Shown: positions 1-6,481, numbered from the stretch's first letter. The stretch is DNA of 8,614 nt from Kiritimatiellales bacterium (GCA_030630445.1 DAOVNC010000134.1:1-8614), one strand, 5' to 3'. The notes: generated by a model not told the origin, from the sequence alone. A program made the numbers and translations.

Positions 1-221
1 TGGGAGACATCGTTCCCCTTGAAAAGCATTCTTCCGGAAGAGGGATCGGTCAGCCGGATAATGGTTTTGCCCAGTGAACTTTTCCCGCATCCGCTTTCCC
101 CGACCAAGCCAAGGATTTCGCTGCTGGAGATCTCCAAAGACACATTCTTGACGGCATGCAGGGCGTGGCGGCCATGGCCATAGATCACGTTTAAATCTTC
201 AACTTTGAGCAACGGTTCCAT
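1..221 (-). CDS. oppF: Oligopeptide/dipeptide ABC transporter ATP-binding protein, second ATPase (OppF/DppF type), 3' part outside window
   Basis: Only the first ~73 residues are visible; the gene runs off the left edge. The protein begins MEPLLKVEDLNVIYG, the usual start of an ABC ATPase nucleotide-binding domain. A Walker A motif GESGCGKS lies at residues 41-48, followed by LGKTIIRLTDPSSGRM, which is typical of the OppF/DppF half of peptide importers. The signature and Walker B motifs lie beyond the edge. The ATG at 219-221 is preceded by AAGGA at 229-233 with 7 nt spacing, and it starts 3 nt after the stop of the preceding ATPase gene, so the two are surely cotranscribed and probably translationally coupled. 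By family knowledge it would pair with the OppD-type subunit on the cytoplasmic face of the permease and hydrolyse ATP to drive import. The family call is firm; the substrate (oligopeptide, dipeptide or other) cannot be read from this fragment. Confidence 0.9.
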   Translation of the reverse strand, partial: MEPLLKVEDLNVIYGHGRHALHAVKNVSLEISSSEILGLVGESGCGKSSLGKTIIRLTDPSSGRMLFKGNDVS

Positions 222-224
222 TGT

Positions 225-1016
225 TTAATCCTTCGCAGGGTGCAGGCGCGGGACGGCAGCCATGAGCTGCTTGGTATATTCATGTTGCGGGTCGTATAGA
301 ATCTGGCGGGTGGACCCCTCCTCCACAACCTTGCCCTTCTGCATGACATAGACGCGGTCGGCGAGGTCGCCCACAATCCCGAAGTTATGGGTGATCATCA
401 GGATCGACAGCCCCACCTTGTCGCTGAGTTCCGAAAGAAGGTTGAGAATTTCGCGCTGGACGGTGACATCGAGCGCGGTGGTGGGTTCGTCGGCCACGAG
501 GAGTTCCGGGGAGCAGGCGAGCGCCATGGCAATCATGCAGCGCTGAAGTTGCCCCCCGCTCATCTGGTGGGGATAGGACGAAGCCATGCGCGTGGGCAGG
601 TGCACCAGATCGAGTAGGCGGTTGACTTCGGCCTTGCGGTCGATACCTTTGCGGTGGAGCTTGAGGGCTTCTTCGATTTGCCAGCCAACCGTGAAAACGG
701 GATTAAAGGAAACCATCGGTTCCTGGAAAATGTAGGATATCTGGCTGCCGCGGATCTTTCGCAGCTCGGGGTCGGAAAGCGAAAGCATGTCTTGACCGCC
801 AAAGATGATTTCGCCGTCGGCATAGGTGGCCGCGCGCGGCGCGAGCTTGGTCAGGGCCAAGGCGCTGATGCTCTTTCCGCTGCCGCTCTCCCCCACCACG
901 GCAACCGTTTCGCCGTGGCCAATGGTAAAGGAAACGTCGTCGACCGCCTTGAGCAGATCATCGCCCGAGCCAAAGTGGACGCTGAGGTTGCGGACTTCTA
1001 GAATATGATTATTCAT
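225..1016 (-). CDS. oppD: Oligopeptide/dipeptide ABC transporter ATP-binding protein, first ATPase (OppD/DppD type)
   Basis: A 263-residue ABC ATPase with all core motifs: Walker A GESGSGKS (42-49), Q-loop Gln98 in FQEP, signature MSGGQLQR (152-159), Walker B LLVADE (172-177, catalytic Glu177) and switch His210 in MITHN. It would bind the cytoplasmic face of the permease pair and power substrate import together with the OppF-type partner encoded 3 nt downstream. I start at the ATG at 1014-1016 (MNNHILEVRNLSV) because the domain begins there. An in-frame TTG at 1074-1076 would only add residues encoded by the heptad repeat. The ribosome binding site is weak (GGA about 8 nt upstream) and lies inside that repeat. 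The protein stops at YTKQLMAAVPRLHPAKD, near where the C-terminal oligopeptide-transporter extension of OppD/DppD (usually about 320-340 residues in total) would begin, so that tail is almost entirely missing. It follows oppC after 133 nt, the only large gap in the operon. Confidence 0.93.
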   Translation of the reverse strand: MNNHILEVRNLSVHFGSGDDLLKAVDDVSFTIGHGETVAVVGESGSGKSISALALTKLAPRAATYADGEIIFGGQDMLSLSDPELRKIRGSQISYIFQEPMVSFNPVFTVGWQIEEALKLHRKGIDRKAEVNRLLDLVHLPTRMASSYPHQMSGGQLQRCMIAMALACSPELLVADEPTTALDVTVQREILNLLSELSDKVGLSILMITHNFGIVGDLADRVYVMQKGKVVEEGSTRQILYDPQHEYTKQLMAAVPRLHPAKD

Positions 1017-1046
1017 TTTCGATTTCCGATTTTTGATTTCCGATTT
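1012..1046 (-). repeat. Five-copy AT-rich 7-bp tandem array running into the oppD start codon
   Basis: On the coding (minus) strand, 1046 down to 1012 reads as five consecutive heptads: AAATCGG, AAATCAA, AAATCGG, AAATCGA, AAATGAA. The ATG of oppD (1016-1014) lies in the fifth copy. Positions 1028-1039 match the reverse complement of 1097-1108 in the upstream heptad array at 11 of 12 positions, so the two arrays could pair in the mRNA or extrude as a cruciform. Similar AAATC-type intergenic strings occur, to my recollection, in Planctomycetes and Verrucomicrobiota genomes. The function is unknown. Confidence 0.7.
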
Positions 1047-1093
1047 GTGGAACTCAAGCGGCGTTGGCCTTTCCAAGGAGGCTGTCGCAGACC

Positions 1094-1128
1094 CATAAAT
1101 CTAAAATCAACATTCAACATTCAAAAAT
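1094..1128 (-). repeat. Five-copy AT-rich 7-bp tandem array downstream of oppC
   Basis: On the minus strand, 1128 down to 1094 reads as ATTTTTG, AATGTTG, AATGTTG, ATTTTAG, ATTTATG: five heptads, two of them identical. It follows the GC hairpin at 1132-1144 and is separated by 47 bp from the second array (1012-1046). It has the same period and copy number as that array but a roughly complementary sense. It is non-coding and lies between the oppC stop and the oppD start. Confidence 0.65.
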
Positions 1129-1131
1129 CCT

Positions 1132-1144
1132 GCGGCGAAGCCGC
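1132..1144 (-). other. GC-rich hairpin just after oppC, possible weak terminator or attenuator
   Basis: The sequence GCGGC-GAA-GCCGC forms a perfect 5-bp all-GC stem with a 3-nt loop, 5 nt after the oppC stop codon. On the transcribed strand it is followed by AGGA and then five T (1127-1123). This is a short, imperfect match to an intrinsic terminator. It may reduce read-through into oppD, protect the 3' end of the upstream message, or simply be part of the mobile-like repeat element that includes the neighbouring heptad arrays. Confidence 0.4.
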
Positions 1145-1149
1145 GGTAG

Positions 1150-2031
1150 TCAGTCGTTCAAACGGGGGTCGAGGGCGTCGCGCAAGGCGTCGCCGAGGAG
1201 GTTGAAGGCCAGCACCAGCAAGAAGACCGCGAGTGTGACGAAGGTCATTTCCCACCACATGCCCTGCCAAAGGCGCATGCGGGCGCTATTGATCATGAGG
1301 CCCCACGAAGGCTCTCCCTGCACGCCGATGCCCAGGAAGCTCATGACCACCTCGGTGCCGACAGCGGCCGGGAAGCGCAAGGTAAAGGTGATGATGATGA
1401 CGTGCATGATATTGGGCAAAATGTGCTTGAAGATGATGCGACCCGAGCTGAGTCCGAGCGCCCGTGCGGCCTGCACATAGCTTTGGTCCTTGTGCTTGAT
1501 CACCTCGCCGCGCACGAGGCGGCAAATACCGACCCAGGTGGTCAGCCCGATGCCGAGGTAGATACCAACCAGCCCCTTGCCCACGACCATGGCGATGGCG
1601 AGGATGAACAGCAGGCCGGGCATGGAGGCAAAGGTGTTGTATAGCCAGACAATAAAATCGTCGACGCGACCGCCATAGTATCCGGCCAGGCAGCCAAGGA
1701 ACACCCCGATGGGAATCGCGATCAGCGAGGTGATAATGCCAACCATGAAAGCAATGCGCACTCCCTGCACCAGGCGAGCCATGACATCGCGCCCGAGGCC
1801 GTCGGTTCCCATCCAATGCTCCATGCCGGGTGGTTGATGAGCCAGATCTAGATTGGTTTGCTGATAGGCGGGCGTTGCATCCATGAGATCGTGGTAGCGG
1901 TAGACGACTTCGCCGTAAATTGCCAAAGCTGAAAAAAACAGCACCAGTCCAAGACAAAACAGGGCCATACGGTTTTTCTTCAACCGCAACCAGGCATCGC
2001 CCCACAAACTCTGTCCTTTCTCATTCGGCAT
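1150..2031 (-). CDS. oppC: Oligopeptide/dipeptide ABC transporter permease (OppC/DppC type)
   Basis: A 293-residue inner-membrane permease of the binding-protein-dependent transport family, close to the usual OppC/DppC length (about 300). A cytoplasmic N-terminus (residues 1-21) precedes a first membrane segment at about 22-40. A periplasmic loop then ends in the family-typical HWMGTDGLGRDVMARL (72-87). Further membrane segments lie near 92-117, 127-150, 155-172, 207-235 and 262-282. The cytoplasmic EAA loop, which docks onto the ATPases, is recognisable as YVQAARALGLSSGRIIFKHI (185-204), and the C-terminus DALRDALDPRLND is typical of the family. It should form the channel together with the OppB-type partner. 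Its ATG lies 4 nt after the oppB stop, so translation is probably coupled; the ribosome binding site is weak (GAAGTAGAA) and overlaps the end of oppB. The stop is followed by a GC hairpin and heptad repeats before oppD. Confidence 0.95.
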   Translation of the reverse strand: MPNEKGQSLWGDAWLRLKKNRMALFCLGLVLFFSALAIYGEVVYRYHDLMDATPAYQQTNLDLAHQPPGMEHWMGTDGLGRDVMARLVQGVRIAFMVGIITSLIAIPIGVFLGCLAGYYGGRVDDFIVWLYNTFASMPGLLFILAIAMVVGKGLVGIYLGIGLTTWVGICRLVRGEVIKHKDQSYVQAARALGLSSGRIIFKHILPNIMHVIIITFTLRFPAAVGTEVVMSFLGIGVQGEPSWGLMINSARMRLWQGMWWEMTFVTLAVFLLVLAFNLLGDALRDALDPRLND

Positions 2032-2035
2032 AATT

Positions 2036-3310
2036 CTACTTCAATTTTACGCGCGGATCGGCCGCGGCGTAGCACAGGTCGGTTAAAAGGTTGGACGCCA
2101 CAAACAGCAACGCCCCGATCAAAACAAGTGCCCGCACCACATCGATGTCGGAGGCGAGAATGGAGCTGATGCCAAGATAGCCAAGCCCCGGTATTCCGAA
2201 GAAACTTTCAAGCAGAAGCGAGCCGGTATAGAGGTAGGGAATCGCAATAATGACATTGGTAATGATCGGGATCATGGCATTCTTGAGCACATGCACGAAG
2301 AGGACGCGCGGCTTGCCCACGCCTTTGGCCAGAGCGGTGCGGACATAGTCCTTATACATTTCTTCGAGCATCACCGAGCGGTAGAAGCGAATGTTTGCTC
2401 CCAGCATACTGATGATACCGATCGTGACCGGCAGGATCAGATATCGCCACGACTCGTAGCCCCAGACCGGAAATAAGCCCATTTTGTAGGAGAGAAAATA
2501 CTGCCCCGCCACAATGTAGACGAGATAGTTGATACTCATCAGCGCCACCGAAAAAATCACGAAAAACCGGTCGATCCACGTATCGCGAAAAAAGGCGCAG
2601 ACCAGCGAGAGCGTAATGGCCGCCACCATGCCGATAAGGAAAATGGGAATCGTCAGCGAAAGCGAGGCCACCACGCCATCCTTCAGCAGCGTCGAAACCG
2701 GTTGCTTAAGCGACTCGGATTTACCAAAGTTTCCGTGGGCAAGCTGGTTCATATAGAATAGCAGTTGCGAATCGAAAGGACGTCCCATCAACTTGCGCAG
2801 CTTGAGCGTGCGGATTTCCAAGGGCTGGCCATCCGTGGAAAATCCGGCTGCGGTTCCGCCTTGGAAACGAACCTTGGCCGACGTCCAATCCACCGCATCA
2901 AGGGCGGTTCCTTCCAGGGTGCCGGTGCCGCGATAAAGAACCGTCCACTCGTATTCATTGCCGGGCCGCACCTTGAAGGCCATCGGGTTGACCAATGCGC
3001 CCGCCGCGATCCGGACGGTTTTGGACTCAGCGGAATAGGTGGTGTTGCTTCGTGCGATCCATGCCCCTGGGCCGTTCGCAAAATCATGGTCGCCATACGC
3101 CCGCGTGGTTGTGCGGGATCCAAAAAATAGCGGTTTATCAAACCCACGCTGGGCATCGAAATCCTCCAGGCTTTGGAGCGACACCTTTTTGCCGAGCGCC
3201 GTCGCCGCCAGATCGCCGCCCACCACATTGAAGAGGATGAAGGTCAGCAAAATAACCCCCAGCACGGTGGGAATCATTTGAAGGAGTCGTTTGAGGATAT
3301 ACTTCAGCAT
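2036..3310 (-). CDS. oppB: Oligopeptide/dipeptide ABC transporter permease (OppB/DppB type) with a large insertion
   Basis: A 424-residue permease whose ends match OppB/DppB: an N-terminal MLKYILKRLLQMIPTVLGVI membrane segment, then after residue ~178 the usual YMNQLAHGNFGKS segment, further membrane helices from about 215 on, the EAA loop DYVRTALAKGVGKPRVLFVH (321-340) and the family C-terminus DLCYAAADPRVKLK. Typical family members have about 310-340 residues. The excess is a block of roughly residues 64-178, inserted exactly where RGFDKPLFF would normally run into the segment before helix 2. By family topology this loop is periplasmic; the block is rich in alternating polar/hydrophobic stretches with Trp and Gly and looks beta-rich. 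I chose the ATG at 3308-3310 because the codons upstream of it lie in the oppA 3' end in another frame and lack family similarity. GAGGG at 3315-3319 is the ribosome binding site. The gene starts 13 nt after oppA and ends 4 nt before oppC. Confidence 0.93.
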   Translation of the reverse strand: MLKYILKRLLQMIPTVLGVILLTFILFNVVGGDLAATALGKKVSLQSLEDFDAQRGFDKPLFFGSRTTTRAYGDHDFANGPGAWIARSNTTYSAESKTVRIAAGALVNPMAFKVRPGNEYEWTVLYRGTGTLEGTALDAVDWTSAKVRFQGGTAAGFSTDGQPLEIRTLKLRKLMGRPFDSQLLFYMNQLAHGNFGKSESLKQPVSTLLKDGVVASLSLTIPIFLIGMVAAITLSLVCAFFRDTWIDRFFVIFSVALMSINYLVYIVAGQYFLSYKMGLFPVWGYESWRYLILPVTIGIISMLGANIRFYRSVMLEEMYKDYVRTALAKGVGKPRVLFVHVLKNAMIPIITNVIIAIPYLYTGSLLLESFFGIPGLGYLGISSILASDIDVVRALVLIGALLFVASNLLTDLCYAAADPRVKLK

Positions 3311-3323
3311 GAGACCCTCACCA

Positions 3324-5204
3324 TCACTCCTCCCCCGACATGCTGAGCTTTTTGTCTTTATGCGTTTTGAACCACTGTGTCCGCTCGTCGATGTTCGCCC
3401 GCTGGTATTTTTCCATTCCATACGGGAATGCATGGTAGGTGTAGTTTTTTATCCAGCTATGCTTCAGCGCAAAGCTCTGGGACTGGTAGCAAAAGATCCA
3501 CGGGGCATCCTCGACCACAATGTGCGCCATCTTTTCGTAGAGCGCCGTCCGCTCCGGCGAATCGAGCATGGTCTGGATCTGTTCATAAATCCGGTCGATC
3601 TCCGTATTGCGATAGTTTGCATGGTTCGGGCCGGGCGTTACGTTCTTGCTATAGAAGAGCTGGAAAAAGTTTTCCGCGTCGGGATAGTCGGCCACCCAGC
3701 CCAGATAGAACATTTGAGCCCGCTTGCGGTTTAGTTTTTCGTGAAATGCGGGCGATGTATTATACTGCACATTCAGCACCACATTAATCCGGTCAAACAT
3801 GGCCGTGAGCAGCTCCATCATCTGCCGCGTAGTGGGATCGGCCCCGCCCACTTCCATCGTCAGCTTCAACCGGCGGCCGGTCTTTGGATCGATCCCCTCG
3901 GGATAGCCCGCCTCGGCGAGCAACCGCATCGCCTTCTCCAGATCAAAGCGGTAGGGCGCGCGCTCTTTCAGCGATCCGCCCAGCGGCTCGGGAACCGGCC
4001 CGTTGGCGGGATAGAGGCGGCCATTCATAAACTGGTTCATCTGGTCGAAGTTATACGCGCAGCTCAGTGCTTGCCGGAGTTTGCGGTGGCGACGGTCCAC
4101 CTCGGGATCGGTACTTGTTCCCAGCACGGCATCTTCCCAGTTAAATCCGATATAGCGTAGTTCCAGCGTCGGGGCAGAGACAATCGAGATTCCGCGCTTT
4201 TCAAGCCCTTCATTCAACCCCTCATCCACCGTCATCACGGCATCCCAGTTATCCGGCGAAATTTCCGAAAAGCTGAATTGCCCGGAGAGAAACATCATCC
4301 AGGCGGTGGAACCATCGTCGACCACAAACTGCACCACGCGGTCGACAAACGGAATCTGCTCCCCGGCATCCTTGAGCAGGCCCGCCTCGATTTGCTCCGG
4401 CGTGCCGTTGGAGGGATAGGTTTCGCTGCGGCCGGTTTCGGCCCACTTGGGGCTGCGAACAAATTCGATGCGCGAGTTGCGCCGCCAGTGCACCAGTTCA
4501 TAGGGACCGGTGCCTACGGGGTTGCTGACAAAGTGCGGCCCGTAATGCTCCACCGCTTCATGCGCCACGGCAAAGGCATAGTGCATGGTCAACACATTCA
4601 GGAGTTGCGGATAGGGCTCGGTCAGGCGAATCTGCAACGTATGGCGATCTAGGGCCTTCAGCCCCTCGATCTCCATGCCGTAGTCGGTGGGCTCGGTGCT
4701 TTTGGAAGCCTCGTGAAAGGCATTGATGCCCAGCACCCGTCCATCGAAAATCCAGAAACCCGACGAGATGTTTTTCACGTCGGCGATGCGCTTGAAGGAA
4801 TAGATGAAATCCTCGGCAACAAGCTCCCTCCCCGTCCCTCCAGAGAAGCAGGAGTCGTCGTGGAAATGAATCCCCTTGCGAATCTTAAAGGTATAAACCA
4901 GCCCGTCTGCGGAAACCTCCGGCATCGACTCGGTCAGCAGAGGCACCACCTTGTATGGACGCGCCAGATAGTCGTATTCGACCAATCCTTCGTAGATGCG
5001 GGAAATCGCCTTTGAGGAGGAGACATCGCCCGAAAGCGCAGGATCGAGCGCCTTGATCCGGTAGGACCGGGAATACGAAACAATTTCGTCCGCATCGAAT
5101 TCCGAGCGCTGGGATTCCTCGCTGCACCCCAACAAAAACAGACCGGCCAGCAAAACGACGGGCCAGCCCATGGGAATTCGGTGGATCATCAATTGGAATC
5201 TCAT
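3324..5204 (-). CDS. oppA: Peptide ABC transporter substrate-binding lipoprotein (SBP family 5, OppA/DppA type)
   Basis: A 626-residue extracytoplasmic binding protein of the bacterial family-5 solute-binding group, somewhat longer than the usual 500-550. The N-terminus has a hydrophobic signal (WPVVLLAGLFLLGC) ending in a lipobox LLGC with the modified Cys at residue 27, so it is predicted to be a lipid-anchored lipoprotein. Family landmarks follow: ALDPALSGDVSSSKAISRIY, LVYTFKIRKGIHFHDD, LVAEDFIYSFKRIAD, NPVGTGPYELVHW, and in the second lobe LSCAYNFDQMNQFMNGRLYPANG and LLAEAGYPEG. It would capture the substrate and deliver it to the OppB/OppC channel encoded next. I start at the ATG at 5202-5204; an adjacent upstream TTG at 5205-5207 and an ATG at 5187-5189 are alternatives. 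No Shine-Dalgarno is visible; the sequence just upstream reads CCTCCTT instead. It begins 20 nt after secG, so it is probably in the same operon. The substrate is most likely peptides, but family 5 also binds sugars and nickel complexes. Confidence 0.93.
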   Translation of the reverse strand: MRFQLMIHRIPMGWPVVLLAGLFLLGCSEESQRSEFDADEIVSYSRSYRIKALDPALSGDVSSSKAISRIYEGLVEYDYLARPYKVVPLLTESMPEVSADGLVYTFKIRKGIHFHDDSCFSGGTGRELVAEDFIYSFKRIADVKNISSGFWIFDGRVLGINAFHEASKSTEPTDYGMEIEGLKALDRHTLQIRLTEPYPQLLNVLTMHYAFAVAHEAVEHYGPHFVSNPVGTGPYELVHWRRNSRIEFVRSPKWAETGRSETYPSNGTPEQIEAGLLKDAGEQIPFVDRVVQFVVDDGSTAWMMFLSGQFSFSEISPDNWDAVMTVDEGLNEGLEKRGISIVSAPTLELRYIGFNWEDAVLGTSTDPEVDRRHRKLRQALSCAYNFDQMNQFMNGRLYPANGPVPEPLGGSLKERAPYRFDLEKAMRLLAEAGYPEGIDPKTGRRLKLTMEVGGADPTTRQMMELLTAMFDRINVVLNVQYNTSPAFHEKLNRKRAQMFYLGWVADYPDAENFFQLFYSKNVTPGPNHANYRNTEIDRIYEQIQTMLDSPERTALYEKMAHIVVEDAPWIFCYQSQSFALKHSWIKNYTYHAFPYGMEKYQRANIDERTQWFKTHKDKKLSMSGEE

Positions 5205-5224
5205 CAAGGAGGCGTCTATTCCGA

Positions 5225-5608
5225 TTACATTTCGTCTTGTTGTTCTTCTTCTGCGGCCGGCACTTCGACGGTGCCCATGGTGGGATCCACCAGATCAACC
5301 GGGTCGATCGGCTGTCCCTGCATAATCGGTGCTGCGGCCGGTGCTGGAGCCTCATCCATCAGGGTCTTGTCCTTTTGTGCAAACAGCACGCCCAGCACCA
5401 ACGTATTCGCCATGAAGATGATTCCGAGAACAACCGTCGCCTTGCTCAGCACATTGCCTGCCCGGGCACCAAAGAGCGATTCCCCTGCCCCTGCGCCAAA
5501 GGCCATACCGAGCCCTTCGCTTTTCGACTTCTGCAACAGAACGAGGCCGATAAGCAGCAGGCAGCAGATCACTTCAACAACAACCAACAACGCCTTTAGA
5601 AAAATCAT
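5225..5608 (-). CDS. secG: Preprotein translocase subunit SecG
   Basis: A 127-residue small membrane protein matching SecG, the non-essential but stimulatory third subunit of the SecYEG channel that exports unfolded proteins across the inner membrane. The signature is clear: helix 1 (about 3-25), then LLQKSKSEGLGMAFGAGAGE and SLFGARAGNVLSKAT in the cytoplasmic loop, then helix 2 (about 55-77). The tail after helix 2 (78-127) is rich in Pro, Ala and acidic residues and ends EEEQQDEM; it is low-complexity and probably disordered. The ATG at 5606-5608 has AAAGGA (AGGA at 5615-5618) 6 nt upstream. It lies 19 nt after the tpiA stop and 20 nt before oppA. The tpiA-secG pairing is widespread in bacteria, which supports both calls. 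Confidence 0.96.
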   Translation of the reverse strand: MIFLKALLVVVEVICCLLLIGLVLLQKSKSEGLGMAFGAGAGESLFGARAGNVLSKATVVLGIIFMANTLVLGVLFAQKDKTLMDEAPAPAAAPIMQGQPIDPVDLVDPTMGTVEVPAAEEEQQDEM

Positions 5609-5627
5609 AATCTATCCTTTTGTTTAA

Positions 5628-6383
5628 TTACATGCCCGCTTTAACGATGCCGAAGAACGATGCGGCATCAAGAGCGGCACCCCCGATCAAACCCCCATCG
5701 ATATCAGGTTGCGACAACAGTTCCGGCGCATTGTCCGGCTTCATGCTTCCGCCATATTGGATCCGCACGGCGTCGGCCGCTTCCGCGCCGACCATGTCCT
5801 TAACGATACCGCGAATGAAGGCGTGCACTTCCTGCGCTTGCGCGGAGGTCGCGGTTTTCCCGGTTCCGATGGCCCAGACCGGCTCGTAGGCAATAACCAG
5901 TTCGGTGTAGGCCGCGGCGGGAATGTCTTTCAGTCCTTCGCGAACCTGCACTTCAACGACCGCTTCGGTATTGCCGCCTTCGCGATCCTCGAGTTTTTCA
6001 CCAACGCACACAATCGGACGCAGGTTTTTCTCGAGGGCCTTCTTGACCTTCTTGTTAATCCAGAAATCGGTTTCCTTGTAGTATTCGCGGCGTTCGCTGT
6101 GGCCGAGGATGACGTAGCGCACGAACAGCTCCTTGAGCATGGTGTGTGAGATTTCGCCGGTGTAGGCCCCTTCGTCTTCGGAACTCATGTTTTGCGATCC
6201 GACATTGATGAGGGTTTCGGAAACCACGTCGCTAACCGCCTTGATGGCCGTGAACGGAGGACAGAGCACAACATCGACTTCCTTGCATTCCGCGAGATCG
6301 AGCTTGATCGCGTTGGCGAGTTCAACCGCTTCCTCGACGGTTTTGTTCATCTTCCAGTTTCCAGCAATAATCTTCTTTCTCAT
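5628..6383 (-). CDS. tpiA: Triosephosphate isomerase
   Basis: A 251-residue cytoplasmic enzyme interconverting dihydroxyacetone phosphate and glyceraldehyde 3-phosphate in glycolysis and gluconeogenesis. All active-site elements are present at canonical spacing: Asn9 and Lys11 in AGNWKMN, electrophile His95 in ILGHSERR, catalytic base Glu167 in AYEPVWAIGTGKTA (which includes the flexible loop 6), and the phosphate-binding YGGSMKP and IGGAAL motifs near the C-terminus. Length is normal for the family (about 250). The start is the ATG at 6381-6383, giving MRKKIIAGNWK; a TTG directly upstream (6384-6386) would add one residue but the ribosome binding site GGAG at 6391-6394 is optimally spaced (7 nt) for the ATG. 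It is the first gene after the terminator at 6482-6510, so it probably heads the tpiA-secG-opp transcription unit. Confidence 0.98.
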   Translation of the reverse strand: MRKKIIAGNWKMNKTVEEAVELANAIKLDLAECKEVDVVLCPPFTAIKAVSDVVSETLINVGSQNMSSEDEGAYTGEISHTMLKELFVRYVILGHSERREYYKETDFWINKKVKKALEKNLRPIVCVGEKLEDREGGNTEAVVEVQVREGLKDIPAAAYTELVIAYEPVWAIGTGKTATSAQAQEVHAFIRGIVKDMVGAEAADAVRIQYGGSMKPDNAPELLSQPDIDGGLIGGAALDAASFFGIVKAGM

Positions 6384-6390
6384 CAAATAA

Positions 6391-6394
6391 CTCC
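6391..6394 (-). promoter_or_regulatory. Ribosome binding site of tpiA
   Basis: GGAG on the minus strand lies 7 nt before the ATG at 6383. It decides between that ATG and the adjacent upstream TTG in favour of the ATG. Confidence 0.75.
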
Positions 6395-6449
6395 GTTAAC
6401 GTTGGATCTTGTAGGATAATCCGTTTCCCATTGAAAAATAAGCGGGGAA

Positions 6450-6473
6450 CTTAGCGGAACCGCTCTCGCTAAG
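6450..6473 (-). other. Inverted repeats with two mutually exclusive hairpins upstream of tpiA
   Basis: An outer inverted repeat, CTTAGCG at 6450-6456 with CGCTAAG at 6467-6473, gives a 7-bp stem with a 10-nt loop. A perfect palindrome AGCGGAACCGCT at 6453-6464 shares bases with it, so only one can form at a time. A further AGCGG at 6441-6445 could compete for pairing. It lies 67 nt upstream of the tpiA start, between the terminator of the upstream gene and the tpiA ribosome binding site. It could be an operator, an mRNA leader element, or a second weak terminator (five T follow at 6437-6433, but only after a spacer). Confidence 0.4.
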
Positions 6474-6481
6474 CAAAGTCC

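Noticed and set aside
1017..1076. A longer oppD start at TTG 1074-1076, adding 20 residues.
   Set aside because: The extra residues are a translation of the heptad repeat (HKSEIKNRKSK), there is no ribosome binding site, and the ABC domain begins naturally at the ATG at 1016.
3311..3433. A longer oppB start inside oppA.
   Set aside because: The extra 41 residues are low-complexity basic sequence read from the oppA 3' end in another frame, whereas MLKYILKRLL at 3310 is the typical family N-terminus with a ribosome binding site.
3291..5015. Plus-strand open frames of 100-150 codons opposite oppA (for example 3291-3734, 3741-4160, 4278-4652, 4713-5015).
   Set aside because: They lie opposite a clear family-5 binding protein, have no family resemblance or ribosome binding sites I can see, and are the usual antisense shadows of moderately GC-rich coding sequence.
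6413..6441. A sigma-70-type promoter for tpiA using TATCCT at 6418-6413 as the -10 box.
   Set aside because: The position is suitable but the -35 region at 17-bp spacing (TTATTT) matches only two of six consensus bases, and promoter consensus in this lineage is unknown; too weak to annotate.
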